Assembly: GCF_030409635.1 (NCBI RefSeq)
Contig: NZ_JAUFQF010000004.1
Location: 1,150,241-1,214,240, forward strand
DNA length: 64,000 bases
Direction of reading: 5' to 3'
Source: Vibrio agarivorans
GTDB lineage: Bacteria > Pseudomonadota > Gammaproteobacteria > Enterobacterales > Vibrionaceae
In this document: piece by piece, positions 1-8,829 of the stretch
Position numbering within the stretch: position 1 is the first letter of the stretch
Layout: the number at the start of each line of letters is the position of its first letter
Translations under genes and position numbers: made by a program
Notes under the pieces: generated by a model
What the model was told of the DNA's origin: nothing
Databases searched by the model: none
Seen by the model: only the letters and a program-made list of their open reading frames with translations

Positions 1-1
1 A

Positions 2-1243
2 CAAACCGTGCCTGATATGACGGACATTGTGTCGGGTAAGGCCAAAATTGATGAGCTAAAAGATGTCCCAATTGAGGACTTGCTTGGTCGCGATCCCGTC
101 GCTCCTCAGCAAGTGCTTCTTGAGGCGAACATCACAGGCAAAGTGGTCATGGTGACGGGCGCCGGTGGCTCTATCGGCTCTGAACTGTGCCGTCAGATCA
201 TCATGCAAAATCCCACCATGTTGGTCTTGTTTGAGTTGTCAGAATTTGGTTTGTATCAAATCGACCGTGAGCTAAATGCGCTTAAGCAAGAAAAAGGCCT
301 TGTGTGTGACATTGTTCCACTCATGGGCTCTATACAGCGAGAGCACCGCTTAAAAACGGCCATGGAAACGTTTGGCGTGCAGACGGTGTATCACGCTGCG
401 GCTTACAAGCATGTGCCGTTGGTGGAATACAACGTGGTGGAGGGGGTGCGTAACAACGTCTTTGGTACCTTCTATACCGCTAAAGCCGCGATTGAGGCGG
501 GCGTGGAGTCATTTGTGTTGATCTCCACCGATAAAGCGGTGCGTCCAACCAATGTGATGGGGACGACCAAACGTATGGCTGAGCTTGGCCTTCAGGCGTT
601 AGCTGAGCAAGAAAACCAAAAGACCAACGGCACGCGTTTTTGCATGGTTCGTTTTGGCAATGTGCTGGGCTCGTCAGGCTCGGTGATCCCGCTATTTAAA
701 GGGCAAATTGCCGCAGGTGGACCGTTGACGGTCACTCATCCCGATATCACGCGCTTTTTCATGACCATTCCCGAGGCAGCGCAATTGGTGATCCAAGCCG
801 GCGCCATGGGGAAAGGCGGTGATGTGTTTGTGCTGGATATGGGCGAGTCTGTCAAAATTGTCGATTTAGCGAAAAACCTGATTCAACTCTCGGGTTTGGA
901 GGTGAAATCAGAACAGAACCCTCATGGTGATATTGAGATCCAGTTTGCGGGTCTGCGCCCCGGCGAGAAGCTCTATGAAGAGTTGCTGATTGGTGACAAT
1001 GTCAAACGCACCGCGCATGAGCGGATCATGACCGCCAATGAGGTTTATTTGCCGATCGATGAGTACGATGCCTTGCTTGAGCAAATGGACTTAGCTTGTC
1101 ATGCAGTGGATCATGAGCAAATAAGACAATTGTTATTGGATGCACCAACGGGATTTGCACCAACAGATGGCATTGGTGATTTGGTTTGGAATCATAAACA
1201 ATCCTCTGACGCAGTAAGCAATGAATGTGTAGTCAATATATAA
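2..1243 (+). CDS. Polysaccharide biosynthesis nucleotide-sugar dehydratase/epimerase (WbpM/CapD/FlaA1 family), 5' end outside window
   Basis: The reading frame is open from the window edge, so the N-terminal part (in full-length relatives a membrane region plus a first Rossmann-like domain) is missing. About 413 residues are present. The visible part is the catalytic short-chain dehydrogenase domain: NAD-binding VTGAGGSIGSE, then STDKAVRPTNVMGTTKR. The MxxxK (MGTTK) replaces the usual YxxxK, as in UDP-GlcNAc 4,6-dehydratases of the FlaA1/WbpM type. RFGNVLGSSGSV and the GLRPGEKLYEELL motif follow. The family works at the inner membrane, making deoxy-amino sugars for O-antigen or capsule. The exact sugar product cannot be read from the sequence. 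It lies upstream of ugd in the same orientation. Confidence 0.93.
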   Translation, partial: QTVPDMTDIVSGKAKIDELKDVPIEDLLGRDPVAPQQVLLEANITGKVVMVTGAGGSIGSELCRQIIMQNPTMLVLFELSEFGLYQIDRELNALKQEKGLVCDIVPLMGSIQREHRLKTAMETFGVQTVYHAAAYKHVPLVEYNVVEGVRNNVFGTFYTAKAAIEAGVESFVLISTDKAVRPTNVMGTTKRMAELGLQALAEQENQKTNGTRFCMVRFGNVLGSSGSVIPLFKGQIAAGGPLTVTHPDITRFFMTIPEAAQLVIQAGAMGKGGDVFVLDMGESVKIVDLAKNLIQLSGLEVKSEQNPHGDIEIQFAGLRPGEKLYEELLIGDNVKRTAHERIMTANEVYLPIDEYDALLEQMDLACHAVDHEQIRQLLLDAPTGFAPTDGIGDLVWNHKQSSDAVSNECVVNI

Positions 1244-1410
1244 AGATCGGGGGTGTTGCAGTAATGCTTGCCTTTTCTATACACAACTGGAATCGCATCT
1301 GGGCGAGACTATTGGGAAATTGATTCATAAGGCCTTCTTATTTGGTTAATAAAAGGTTAATCGTGAAAGGGGTATAAAAGTCATTACTAAATTTATATAG
1401 TGTGGCTTTT

Positions 1411-2577
1411 ATGAATATTACCGTTGTTGGTGCTGGGTACGTTGGCATATCTAATGCGCTTTTATTTGCTCAAAACAGAAATGTGACGATCTTGGATATC
1501 GATCGGCATAAAATAGAGTTGATCAATGATAAAATATCTCCGATTAAGGATGGTTTAGTCGAGGATTTTTTGAGGAACAAACCGTTATCTTTAATTGGAA
1601 CGGGTAATGTGTATGAAGCATATAGCTGTGCTGACTATGTAGTGATTGCAACTCCCACCGATTATGACCCGCAAACAAATTTTTTTAACACAAAATCTGT
1701 AGAGGTTGTGATAAATGAGGTGAGGGAGGTTAATCCAAATGCAGTTATTGTCATTAAATCAACAGTGCCAGTGGGGTATACCAAGCGTATTTCAGAAGAG
1801 TTGGGTTGTGATAATATTATCTTTTCTCCCGAGTTTTTAAGAGAAGGGAGAGCTCTTTACGACAATTTAAACCCTTCACGCATTATTGTCGGTGAGCAAT
1901 CAGAGCGAGCAAAAGTGTTTGCAGACTTATTATTGGAAGGTGCCATTGACAAAGAGGTACCAGTGCTGTTCACAGACTCAACAGAGGCTGAAGCGGTAAA
2001 GCTTTTCTCAAATACTTACCTTGCACTTCGTGTGGCGTATTTTAATGAGCTTGATACTTATGCAGAGACGCATAGCTTGAACTCACGGCAAATCATCGAA
2101 GGTGTGGGCTTAGATCCTCGTATTGGCAGTCATTATAATAACCCATCGTTTGGCTATGGTGGTTACTGTTTGCCGAAAGATACCAAGCAACTTCGCGCAA
2201 ACTATGAAGCTGTGCCTAACGAGATTATTGGTGCTATTGTAGAAGCCAACCGCACGCGTAAAGACTTTATAGCGAAGTCTATTTTGAGAATAAATCCCAA
2301 ACGTGTTGGCATCTATCGTTTAATCATGAAATCAGGCTCTGACAACTTCAGAGCTTCGAGCATCCAAGGTGTAATGAAGCGTATTAAAGCGAAAGGTATC
2401 GAAGTTGTGGTTTATGAGCCGGTACTAAAAGAAGAAGAGTTCTTCCATTCGCAAGTTATTCGTGATCTAGAAGAATTTAAATCAACTTGTGATGTGATTG
2501 TGTCGAACCGCATGGTTGATGAGATTCGTGATGTCGCAGAGAAAGTTTATACAAGAGACTTATTTGGTAGTGACTAA
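1411..2577 (+). CDS. ugd: UDP-glucose 6-dehydrogenase
   Basis: Oxidises UDP-glucose to UDP-glucuronate with two NAD+, supplying acidic sugars for capsule or O-antigen. The protein starts with the dinucleotide-binding [12 protein letters not shown] and carries [21 protein letters not shown] and the active-site loop [14 protein letters not shown] with the catalytic Cys. The length, 388 residues, is normal for the E. coli-type enzyme. I chose ATG 1411 rather than an in-frame GTG at 1402, because it puts the Rossmann strand at the N terminus as in the family; neither start has a good Shine-Dalgarno. Its codons are more AT-rich than its neighbours', usual in capsule loci. A strong terminator follows. 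Confidence 0.93.
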   Translation: MNITVVGAGYVGISNALLFAQNRNVTILDIDRHKIELINDKISPIKDGLVEDFLRNKPLSLIGTGNVYEAYSCADYVVIATPTDYDPQTNFFNTKSVEVVINEVREVNPNAVIVIKSTVPVGYTKRISEELGCDNIIFSPEFLREGRALYDNLNPSRIIVGEQSERAKVFADLLLEGAIDKEVPVLFTDSTEAEAVKLFSNTYLALRVAYFNELDTYAETHSLNSRQIIEGVGLDPRIGSHYNNPSFGYGGYCLPKDTKQLRANYEAVPNEIIGAIVEANRTRKDFIAKSILRINPKRVGIYRLIMKSGSDNFRASSIQGVMKRIKAKGIEVVVYEPVLKEEEFFHSQVIRDLEEFKSTCDVIVSNRMVDEIRDVAEKVYTRDLFGSD

Positions 2578-2605
2578 GGTGTCAACTATATAGGTTTTAG
2601 TATAT

Positions 2606-2635
2606 AGGCAGTTTGAATTTCAAACTGCCTTATTA
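2606..2635 (+). terminator. Rho-independent terminator after ugd
   Basis: AGGCAGTTTG and CAAACTGCCT form a perfect 10-bp stem around a 5-nt loop, followed by a T-rich tract. It separates ugd from glmU, so glmU-glmM probably has its own promoter. Confidence 0.85.
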
Positions 2636-2671
2636 TTATGTAATTGAATATACGAAAATAGCTAGGTAAAA

Positions 2672-4036
2672 ATGAGTTTTAGTGCAGTTGTCTTAGCAGC
2701 AGGAAAAAGGACTCGAATGTATTCGAGCTTACCTAAAGTGCTGCACGTTTTGGCTGATAAACCAATGGTAAAACATGTTATTGATACTTGCGTGAGTATC
2801 AATGCGAGTAGTATTCACTTGGTTTATGGTCATGGCGGTGAACAAATGAAATCGACACTGGCATCAGAGCCAGTCAATTGGGTTGAACAGTCACAGCAGC
2901 TTGGTACGGGCCATGCTGTCGATCAAGCTTCTCACGAGTTCGCTGATGATGAGCAAATCTTGGTTCTTTATGGTGATGTTCCCTTAATCTCACAAGAGAC
3001 GCTTCAAAATCTTTTGGAGGCGCAACCTGAGGGAGGAATTGCTTTATTAACGGTGATTCTTGATGACCCGAAAGGTTATGGTCGTATCGTTAGAAAAAAT
3101 GGACCTGTTGTTGCCATCGTTGAGCAAAAAGATGCGACGCGAGAGCAAGAGCTTGTTCAAGAAGTCAATACTGGCGTCCTTGTTGCTTCGGGTAAAGATT
3201 TGAAACGCTGGTTGAGCGGGCTGAGTAATGATAATGCACAAGGTGAGTATTATTTAACAGACATTATCGAGGCGGCACACAATGAAGGGCGAGCGATAGA
3301 AGCGGTTCACCCTATGTCAACGATTGAAGTGGAAGGTGTGAATAACCGTGCCCAACTCGCCAAACTTGAACGCGCTTTTCAACAGAGCCAAGCACAAAGG
3401 CTTTTAGCACAAGGCGTGATGATCCGCGATCCTGAGCGCTTTGACTTGAGAGGTTCTCTTGAGTGTGGAATGGACGTTGAAATTGATACCAACGTTATTA
3501 TCGAAGGGGATGTCACGCTTGGTCAAAACGTCACAGTAGGTACGGGGTGTGTTCTTAAAAACTGTACCATTGCAGACAATACGCTTGTTCGTCCTTATAC
3601 GGTGATTGAAAACGCGATTGTCGGTCAAGATTGTACGGTAGGACCATTTGCTCGATTAAGACCGGGTACGTCACTTGCTAATGACGCTCATGTCGGTAAT
3701 TTTGTTGAAGTGAAAAATGCTAGCTTGGGTGAAGGTTCGAAAGCAAATCACTTGAGCTATATCGGTGATGCTGAGGTTGGTCGTCAGTGTAATATTGGCG
3801 CAGGCACCATCACATGCAATTACGATGGCGCGAACAAGCACAAGACTGTGATTGAAGACAATGTCTTTGTTGGCTCCGACACACAACTGGTTGCCCCAGT
3901 GAGAGTGCGAGCTGGCGCGACGATTGCGGCAGGCACGACATTGACGCGAGATACCGGTGAATCTGAGTTGGTATTAACTCGAGTCAAACCAACAACAAAA
4001 GCGAACTGGGTTCGTCCAACGAAAAATAATAAGTAG
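2672..4036 (+). CDS. glmU: Bifunctional UDP-GlcNAc pyrophosphorylase / GlcN-1-P acetyltransferase
   Basis: Makes UDP-GlcNAc in two steps: acetylation of GlcN-1-P by the C-terminal left-handed beta-helix (residues about 250-454, many hexapeptide repeats) and uridylylation by the N-terminal domain (residues 1-230). The length of 454 is normal. The start has AGGT upstream. The nucleotide-binding signature reads LAAGKRTRM: Arg stands where the family has an invariant Gly (GKGTRM), from a single-base difference in codon AGG. The rest is well kept ([34 protein letters not shown]). Followed after 7 bp by glmM, which makes its substrate. It is probably an accessory copy, since the housekeeping glmU normally sits by the ATP synthase operon. 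Confidence 0.93.
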   Translation: MSFSAVVLAAGKRTRMYSSLPKVLHVLADKPMVKHVIDTCVSINASSIHLVYGHGGEQMKSTLASEPVNWVEQSQQLGTGHAVDQASHEFADDEQILVLYGDVPLISQETLQNLLEAQPEGGIALLTVILDDPKGYGRIVRKNGPVVAIVEQKDATREQELVQEVNTGVLVASGKDLKRWLSGLSNDNAQGEYYLTDIIEAAHNEGRAIEAVHPMSTIEVEGVNNRAQLAKLERAFQQSQAQRLLAQGVMIRDPERFDLRGSLECGMDVEIDTNVIIEGDVTLGQNVTVGTGCVLKNCTIADNTLVRPYTVIENAIVGQDCTVGPFARLRPGTSLANDAHVGNFVEVKNASLGEGSKANHLSYIGDAEVGRQCNIGAGTITCNYDGANKHKTVIEDNVFVGSDTQLVAPVRVRAGATIAAGTTLTRDTGESELVLTRVKPTTKANWVRPTKNNK

Positions 4037-4043
4037 AAAGATA

Positions 4044-5405
4044 ATGAAACGTAAATATTTCGGAACAGACGGTGTACGTGGAAAAGTCGGCACTTTTCCA
4101 ATTACCCCTGATTTTGCATTGAAGCTTGGCTGGGCAGCTGGACGTGTGCTATCTCGTATGGGCACAAAGAAAGTCATTATTGGTAAAGATACGCGTATCT
4201 CTGGCTATATGCTGGAGTCTGCGCTTGAAGCCGGCTTGTCTGCAGCTGGGGTTAACTCCGTTATGTGTGGTCCAATCCCGACACCAGCTGTCGCGTACCT
4301 AACTAAGACCTTCCGTGCAGAAGCCGGTATTGTGATCAGTGCTTCTCATAACCCTTATTATGATAATGGGATCAAGTTCTTTTCCGCTACAGGTGAAAAG
4401 CTACCAGACAGCGTAGAGCTTGAGATTGAAGCTGAGCTCGATAAAGAAGTAGTGTGTGTTGAGTCTGACTTATTGGGTAAAGCGACGCGCATGGATGACG
4501 CAGCAGGACGTTATATCGAATTCTGTAAAGGAACCTTCGATTCAAAAGCAACGTTAGCTGGAATGAAGGTCGTGGTCGATAGTGCTAATGGGGCGGCTTA
4601 TCATATTGCGCCTAATGTTTTTAAAGAGCTGGGTGCTGATGTGGTGTCTATTGGTGATAAGCCAAATGGTTTAAACATCAATGCACAGTGCGGTGCAACC
4701 GATCTTGCGCTGCTCAAAGAGAGCGTGGTTGCAGAAAAGGCAGATCTCGGTATTGCACTTGATGGTGACAGTGACCGCATTATGCTTGTCGATGGCAACG
4801 GTCATGTTGTTGATGGCGATCAGATCCTTTATATCCTTGCAAAACAAGCCTTAGTTGAAGGTCGTCTAAATGGTGGTGTTGTTGGCACACTCATGTCAAA
4901 CATGGGGCTTGAGCTCGCGCTTCAAGCCCTAGGTATTCCATTTGTGAGAGCAAATGTTGGTGACCGATATGTGATGGAGCAATTGCTAGAGAAAAACTGG
5001 TGGCTTGGCGGCGAAAACTCAGGTCATATTATCTGCCGAGATAAAGTAACCACCGGTGATGCTATTGTGGCAGCACTTCAAGTTCTTTCTGTAATCAAAA
5101 ATACAGGACGTGATCTCGCCTCATTGGTTTCAGATATGGATATGCTGCCTCAGGTGCTTATCAATGTACGTTTTGCTGGTGGAGTAGACCCTCTTGAATC
5201 TGAGGAAGTGCTGAAAGCTGTCGACCAAGCTGAAGCGGCGTTTGGTAGTCACACGCAAAGTGCGACAGGCCGTGTTTTACTTCGTAAGTCCGGTACCGAA
5301 CCTCTTATCAGAGTGATGGTAGAGGCGATTGATAGTGAAGCGGCAAATCATTGGGCCAATGTCATTGCTGATGCAGTGAAGTGCACAAGTGCAGAGCCGG
5401 CGTAA
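4044..5405 (+). CDS. glmM: Phosphoglucosamine mutase
   Basis: Converts glucosamine-6-P to glucosamine-1-P. The 453 residues begin with [10 protein letters not shown], carry the phosphoserine loop [16 protein letters not shown] (active Ser near residue 101), the Mg-binding DGDSDR, and the C-terminal phosphate-binding loop [13 protein letters not shown]. The start is 7 bp after the glmU stop, so the two are one operon for UDP-GlcNAc synthesis inside a polysaccharide locus. The usual chromosomal glmM lies by ftsH-folP, so this is probably a second copy; that is an inference, as the other locus is outside the window. Confidence 0.93.
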   Translation: MKRKYFGTDGVRGKVGTFPITPDFALKLGWAAGRVLSRMGTKKVIIGKDTRISGYMLESALEAGLSAAGVNSVMCGPIPTPAVAYLTKTFRAEAGIVISASHNPYYDNGIKFFSATGEKLPDSVELEIEAELDKEVVCVESDLLGKATRMDDAAGRYIEFCKGTFDSKATLAGMKVVVDSANGAAYHIAPNVFKELGADVVSIGDKPNGLNINAQCGATDLALLKESVVAEKADLGIALDGDSDRIMLVDGNGHVVDGDQILYILAKQALVEGRLNGGVVGTLMSNMGLELALQALGIPFVRANVGDRYVMEQLLEKNWWLGGENSGHIICRDKVTTGDAIVAALQVLSVIKNTGRDLASLVSDMDMLPQVLINVRFAGGVDPLESEEVLKAVDQAEAAFGSHTQSATGRVLLRKSGTEPLIRVMVEAIDSEAANHWANVIADAVKCTSAEPA

Positions 5406-5418
5406 GCGGTAAAAAATG

Positions 5419-5454
5419 AAAAGGGCGAGATGAATTCTCATCACGCCCTTTTTA
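5419..5454. terminator. Bidirectional terminator between glmM and the accessory region
   Basis: AAGGGCG-A-GATGA, a 4-nt loop ATTC, then TCATC-A-CGCCCTT form a 12-bp stem with one A/A mismatch. A-rich sequence lies on the left and T-rich on the right, so it can stop glmM and the convergent gene ending at 5459. It also marks the left limit of the accessory region. Confidence 0.85.
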
Positions 5455-5458
5455 CTTA

Positions 5459-6046
5459 TTAGAGCCAAGGAAATGGCAGTTGAAAGAATCGGTAACCTAG
5501 CACATGAAAGCAAATAGGGACTTTGGTCTCAATGTAGCAATAGCTCTGCTTTTGGTGTCGGTGTTCGATTTGCACCATATTGTGCCGATATTCGATGAGG
5601 CTGCGTGGCTCGGCATAATATTCATTGAGCGCAAAACACAGCGCTTTGCAAAATCGCAGATGGCGCTCCCAGAGCTTCATGGAGTCCATGTTGTCTTTGG
5701 TTTGCTGCAAGCAGTAGTAGTACTTAGCTAATGTAAGTGCGGGATATTTAAGGTGTAGTGTAATATCGTCACACATCAGTGGCTCACTATCGACCAGCAT
5801 CTGTTTATAACGCTTAAGGGCGCGATAACGTTCTGGGCATTGCTGGTAGTTATAAACAAACTGCCGAGCTAACTTTTCGAGCGTCTTTTGCGTGGCCAAA
5901 TCATTGGGTACGCCTTCATACTCTTCGCTGTGGATCAGATGATGAATCATCGTCGATTGCGCCCCGAGTGCAAATGCGGCCAGTTGCTTGTCATCGCTTA
6001 AGCTGCGTTTAAAGTGCTCAGGCTCATCAAAGGTCAGAACTTTCAT
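5459..6046 (-). CDS. Hypothetical protein coupled to an integrase gene
   Basis: 195 residues, not recognised. It is mostly alpha-helical in appearance, rich in Tyr, Leu, Glu and Lys, with no signal peptide or membrane segment. Its start codon overlaps the stop of the upstream integrase by one base (TAATG), so the two are translationally coupled. Position at the extreme end of the island, next to the integrase, suggests an accessory role in recombination (for example a directionality factor), but no motif supports that. Confidence 0.7.
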   Translation of the reverse strand: MKVLTFDEPEHFKRSLSDDKQLAAFALGAQSTMIHHLIHSEEYEGVPNDLATQKTLEKLARQFVYNYQQCPERYRALKRYKQMLVDSEPLMCDDITLHLKYPALTLAKYYYCLQQTKDNMDSMKLWERHLRFCKALCFALNEYYAEPRSLIEYRHNMVQIEHRHQKQSYCYIETKVPICFHVLGYRFFQLPFPWL

Positions 6047-7206
6047 TACAGCGCTCCTTTCATCATCGAATCAAAAGCCACCCCATCTTGGCGTGAGGCA
6101 TTGGCCACATAGGGTGCATACACCTCAAACAAGAGTTTTGTATCACTGTGACCCAGCATGTGTGAGATATAAAGCGGGTTCTCATGCGCGGCGATGTGCA
6201 GTACGGCGGCAGTATGGCGCGTCTCATAGGCGCGGCGTTTTTTTAGTCCCGCTTTTTTCAGTGTTGGATGCCAGAGCTTTTCACTGACAAAATGCGTATC
6301 GAGTCCTAAGCCATTGGGGCCGACAAAGACAAAGCCGTCACTGGTGTTGGCACGCTGTTTTTGGCGCTCAAAAGCAGCGTAGAGCGTGTCACACATTTGC
6401 AGCTCTCGGCGGCTTTTCGGCGTTTTGACATCGCAAACCTCCCCATTAACTAGGTTCTGGCGAATACGAATTTGGCGGTGCTCAAAGTGAATATGCTCCC
6501 ATTGCAAACCATGAATTTCACAGCTGCGCATACCGGTCCAAAAACGAATCAGAAAGTAGTCTCGCCACTCTTTATCCACCGCATCTAAAAACCGCTGCAC
6601 TTCTTCGGCGGTAAGCGGATGAGATTCGGCTTTTTCTTCACGCAGGGATTTGTAGCGGCGAAACGGATATTCAAACTTGTACTCTTCTGCGCCGAGCGAA
6701 ATCATCGCAATTAGCGGCCAAAGAATGTTATTGATGCGCTTGTTGGTCAGCTTACGTGACCCATCCGGCTTTTTCAGCGACATCAAATCTTGGCGGAAAA
6801 AATCGATGCTCGCGAGGGTAATGTCACAAATCAGCGTATTGCGAAACTCGGGCAGCAAATAGCTTTCGATGTTATTCCACAATACGCCTTGATAGCTCGG
6901 TTTCCACTTGGCTTTGTTACGCTCAAACCACTCTTGGGCGTAGGTGTCAAAAAACGGAAAGTGATGGTCAGGGTGTTTTTCACGCTCAAGCGCTTCAAAT
7001 AGCGCGACTTTTTTGCTGTGCGGAAAATAGTTGCGATACTGAAAGGTGCCCAAATCAATTTCTGCATTGATTTGCTTGAGGGTGGCTTGCGCTTGTTTGA
7101 GATTTTTTGGTGTAGCGTTCATTTTCGTGCCTTCACGAAAACGCTGACCGTACATGTGTAGGTCAAATTGGATCACCCCATTGGGGCGCACGCGTAGATG
7201 AGCCAT
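6046..7206 (-). CDS. Site-specific tyrosine recombinase / integrase
   Basis: Phage-type integrase. I chose ATG 7206 (386 residues, MAHLRVRPNGVIQFD) because GGAG lies 8 nt upstream. The frame is open to an ATG at 7275 (409 residues) with a poorer site. The order is an N-terminal arm-binding-like part, a core-binding domain (about 70-170), and a catalytic domain with Arg in WTGMRSCEIHGL (about 224), a KTPKSRRE strand, YETRHTAA (about 329), MLGHSD (about 352) and a candidate nucleophile in VYAPYV (about 361). The first position of the HxxR box is Tyr rather than His. It is the end-most recombinase of the island and the best candidate to catalyse its integration. Confidence 0.88.
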   Translation of the reverse strand: MAHLRVRPNGVIQFDLHMYGQRFREGTKMNATPKNLKQAQATLKQINAEIDLGTFQYRNYFPHSKKVALFEALEREKHPDHHFPFFDTYAQEWFERNKAKWKPSYQGVLWNNIESYLLPEFRNTLICDITLASIDFFRQDLMSLKKPDGSRKLTNKRINNILWPLIAMISLGAEEYKFEYPFRRYKSLREEKAESHPLTAEEVQRFLDAVDKEWRDYFLIRFWTGMRSCEIHGLQWEHIHFEHRQIRIRQNLVNGEVCDVKTPKSRRELQMCDTLYAAFERQKQRANTSDGFVFVGPNGLGLDTHFVSEKLWHPTLKKAGLKKRRAYETRHTAAVLHIAAHENPLYISHMLGHSDTKLLFEVYAPYVANASRQDGVAFDSMMKGAL

Positions 7207-7587
7207 GACGACTTCTCCATCGGTTGCGATCTTTAAATAGATCTGTCCCTGACCGGTGGAATTGGGTAGACTCATTCCATCGGCTGGGTCGCTTTAACGT
7301 CGGGCAGCCGGTACGGGGTGGAGTGGTTGCCGCCACTTCACCCCAACTGCATGTTGGCATCGTTGTCTCTGTGTCCTCTATCGTTGCTCATAAAAACTCA
7401 GAGTGAGGCGATGCGCCCTCAAAGCTTACCAATAGCGTGAAAATAACGACTATTGGTGATTGCTTAATAAATAATCTAGTCGCCTACTGGATGGATGTCC
7501 AGCTATTGTGTCTGTTTTTTATCCTTTTTACTCTCCTATTGGTTGTCGTGAGTACGCCTCGTTTTCTTTACGAGTTCTCTACGAGCA
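7207..7587. other. Non-coding gap between two leftward island genes
   Basis: About 380 bp without a supported gene. It should hold the promoter of the integrase-195-residue gene pair and the 3' end of the upstream four-gene block. A short palindrome, CCAACTGCATGTTGG, lies near 7343. I see no clear terminator. Confidence 0.4.
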
Positions 7588-8829
7588 CTACACATCATCG
7601 AACCCGATACCATCAATCTGTTGGCCTTCAGGGTTGATTAAGGCGTCCAATTTCTCTTTTTCTTTTTGCATGCGTGCGATCTCCTGTGGAGCGTATTCGA
7701 CATCGTGGACGTAAGCATAAGGGTGCGTTTTATTGATGTTGTTATAAAAGCCAAGCTTATAGTCGCCTTGTGTGGTTTTTAGAAATTGCACCTTCATTTG
7801 TTTGGTTTTTTTGGTGATCACATCTTGCAGCCTGATTTTAGACAGCTCACTTAAATTGACGCGAAAGACCGTTGTGCGGTCGGTTTTGCTGTCTGCGACG
7901 TCGAGGTAGCTATGCAGCCCTGTCTCTTCGGTTAACCCTCCAATCATCACACAGTCGTTATCGATGTAGATGAGCGCTTGATTGGCTTTTTTGACTTTGG
8001 CATTGCTGCGATAGTCGTCAATTTGTTTTTTAAAGTCGATCAAATTGACAATCAGTCTCGCTTTGGTTTCGTATTCAATTTCTTGTTTTTGAGCGTAGTC
8101 TTTCAGTGAGGCGAGTGAGCTTGAAAGAATGCGCTGACCATCGCTGAATATGGCCTGTTCATCATCCATATAAATGTCGATGTGTTCGGCTGAGGTATCA
8201 AAAGCCAATTGCTTTAAGTTATCGAGGCTTTGTTTGTTCAACAAAAGGTCGAACTCTGGCTCAAAACTCTCGGGTAGATCGTAAGGGGTCGGCACACCCT
8301 GGCGTTCAACTTTGACAACCTGCTGCTTGCAATCCAGCTCGAAGGTATCAAAAGGTCGATAGGTATCCGCCACTTCGATTATCGCTTGGGCGGCTTTAGT
8401 GCTGACTTTCTGGGTCACAAGCTGTCGCGTTTTTTCCTGAAACGCCAAATGAGCTTCTTTGGGAGGTTGAGCCTCAATGAAAAGCCGACCGGTCTCACTA
8501 GTTAAGTTATCTACTTTGGGGTAGGGCGTATCTTTGTGGTACTCGACCTTTAACGCGAAAGGCGCTTTATGTTTCTCAAGGTTCGTCAGCTGCCAGAGTT
8601 GGATGAAAGAGGTGGCACACAGTGACCATTGGCCTTTTTTGAGTCCCCAAGCGTCATTGTGCTCAAAGGTAATGAGGTTGAGGTTCTCTTTAACCCCTCC
8701 AATCAGTTGAACTTGGTGTTTGTCGATGAGAAGCGTGAGGTAAGCTTTGTCATCTTTTTTGGGAATGATTGCGATCAAATCGTCGATTTGAGAGTGAATA
8801 TGGGGCTCGAATTGAATGCAATGGCTCAT
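7588..8829 (-). CDS. Uncharacterised protein, fourth gene of the gmt block; possible sliding-clamp-like fold
   Basis: 413 residues, no recognised family. Its ATG overlaps the stop of gmtZ (ATGA), so it is translated with the trio. By eye it shows three successive units of strand, helix and paired strands, for example LLLNKQSLDNLKQLAF followed by HIDIYMDDEQAIFSDGQ (about residues 190-235), then RLIVNLIDFKKQIDDY and FRVNLSELSKI later. This alternation and the overall size recall DnaN-type beta clamps (about 366 residues, three domains). The resemblance is structural and weak, and no clamp signature is proven. The C terminus is charged and helical. Coupling to recombinases suggests a DNA-processing role. 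Confidence 0.75.
   Translation of the reverse strand: MSHCIQFEPHIHSQIDDLIAIIPKKDDKAYLTLLIDKHQVQLIGGVKENLNLITFEHNDAWGLKKGQWSLCATSFIQLWQLTNLEKHKAPFALKVEYHKDTPYPKVDNLTSETGRLFIEAQPPKEAHLAFQEKTRQLVTQKVSTKAAQAIIEVADTYRPFDTFELDCKQQVVKVERQGVPTPYDLPESFEPEFDLLLNKQSLDNLKQLAFDTSAEHIDIYMDDEQAIFSDGQRILSSSLASLKDYAQKQEIEYETKARLIVNLIDFKKQIDDYRSNAKVKKANQALIYIDNDCVMIGGLTEETGLHSYLDVADSKTDRTTVFRVNLSELSKIRLQDVITKKTKQMKVQFLKTTQGDYKLGFYNNINKTHPYAYVHDVEYAPQEIARMQKEKEKLDALINPEGQQIDGIGFDDV

Noticed and set aside
7276..7587. Short rightward frames such as 7437-7637
   Set aside because: No ribosome site or family resemblance; low-complexity Leu/Phe/Thr content from AT-rich DNA.
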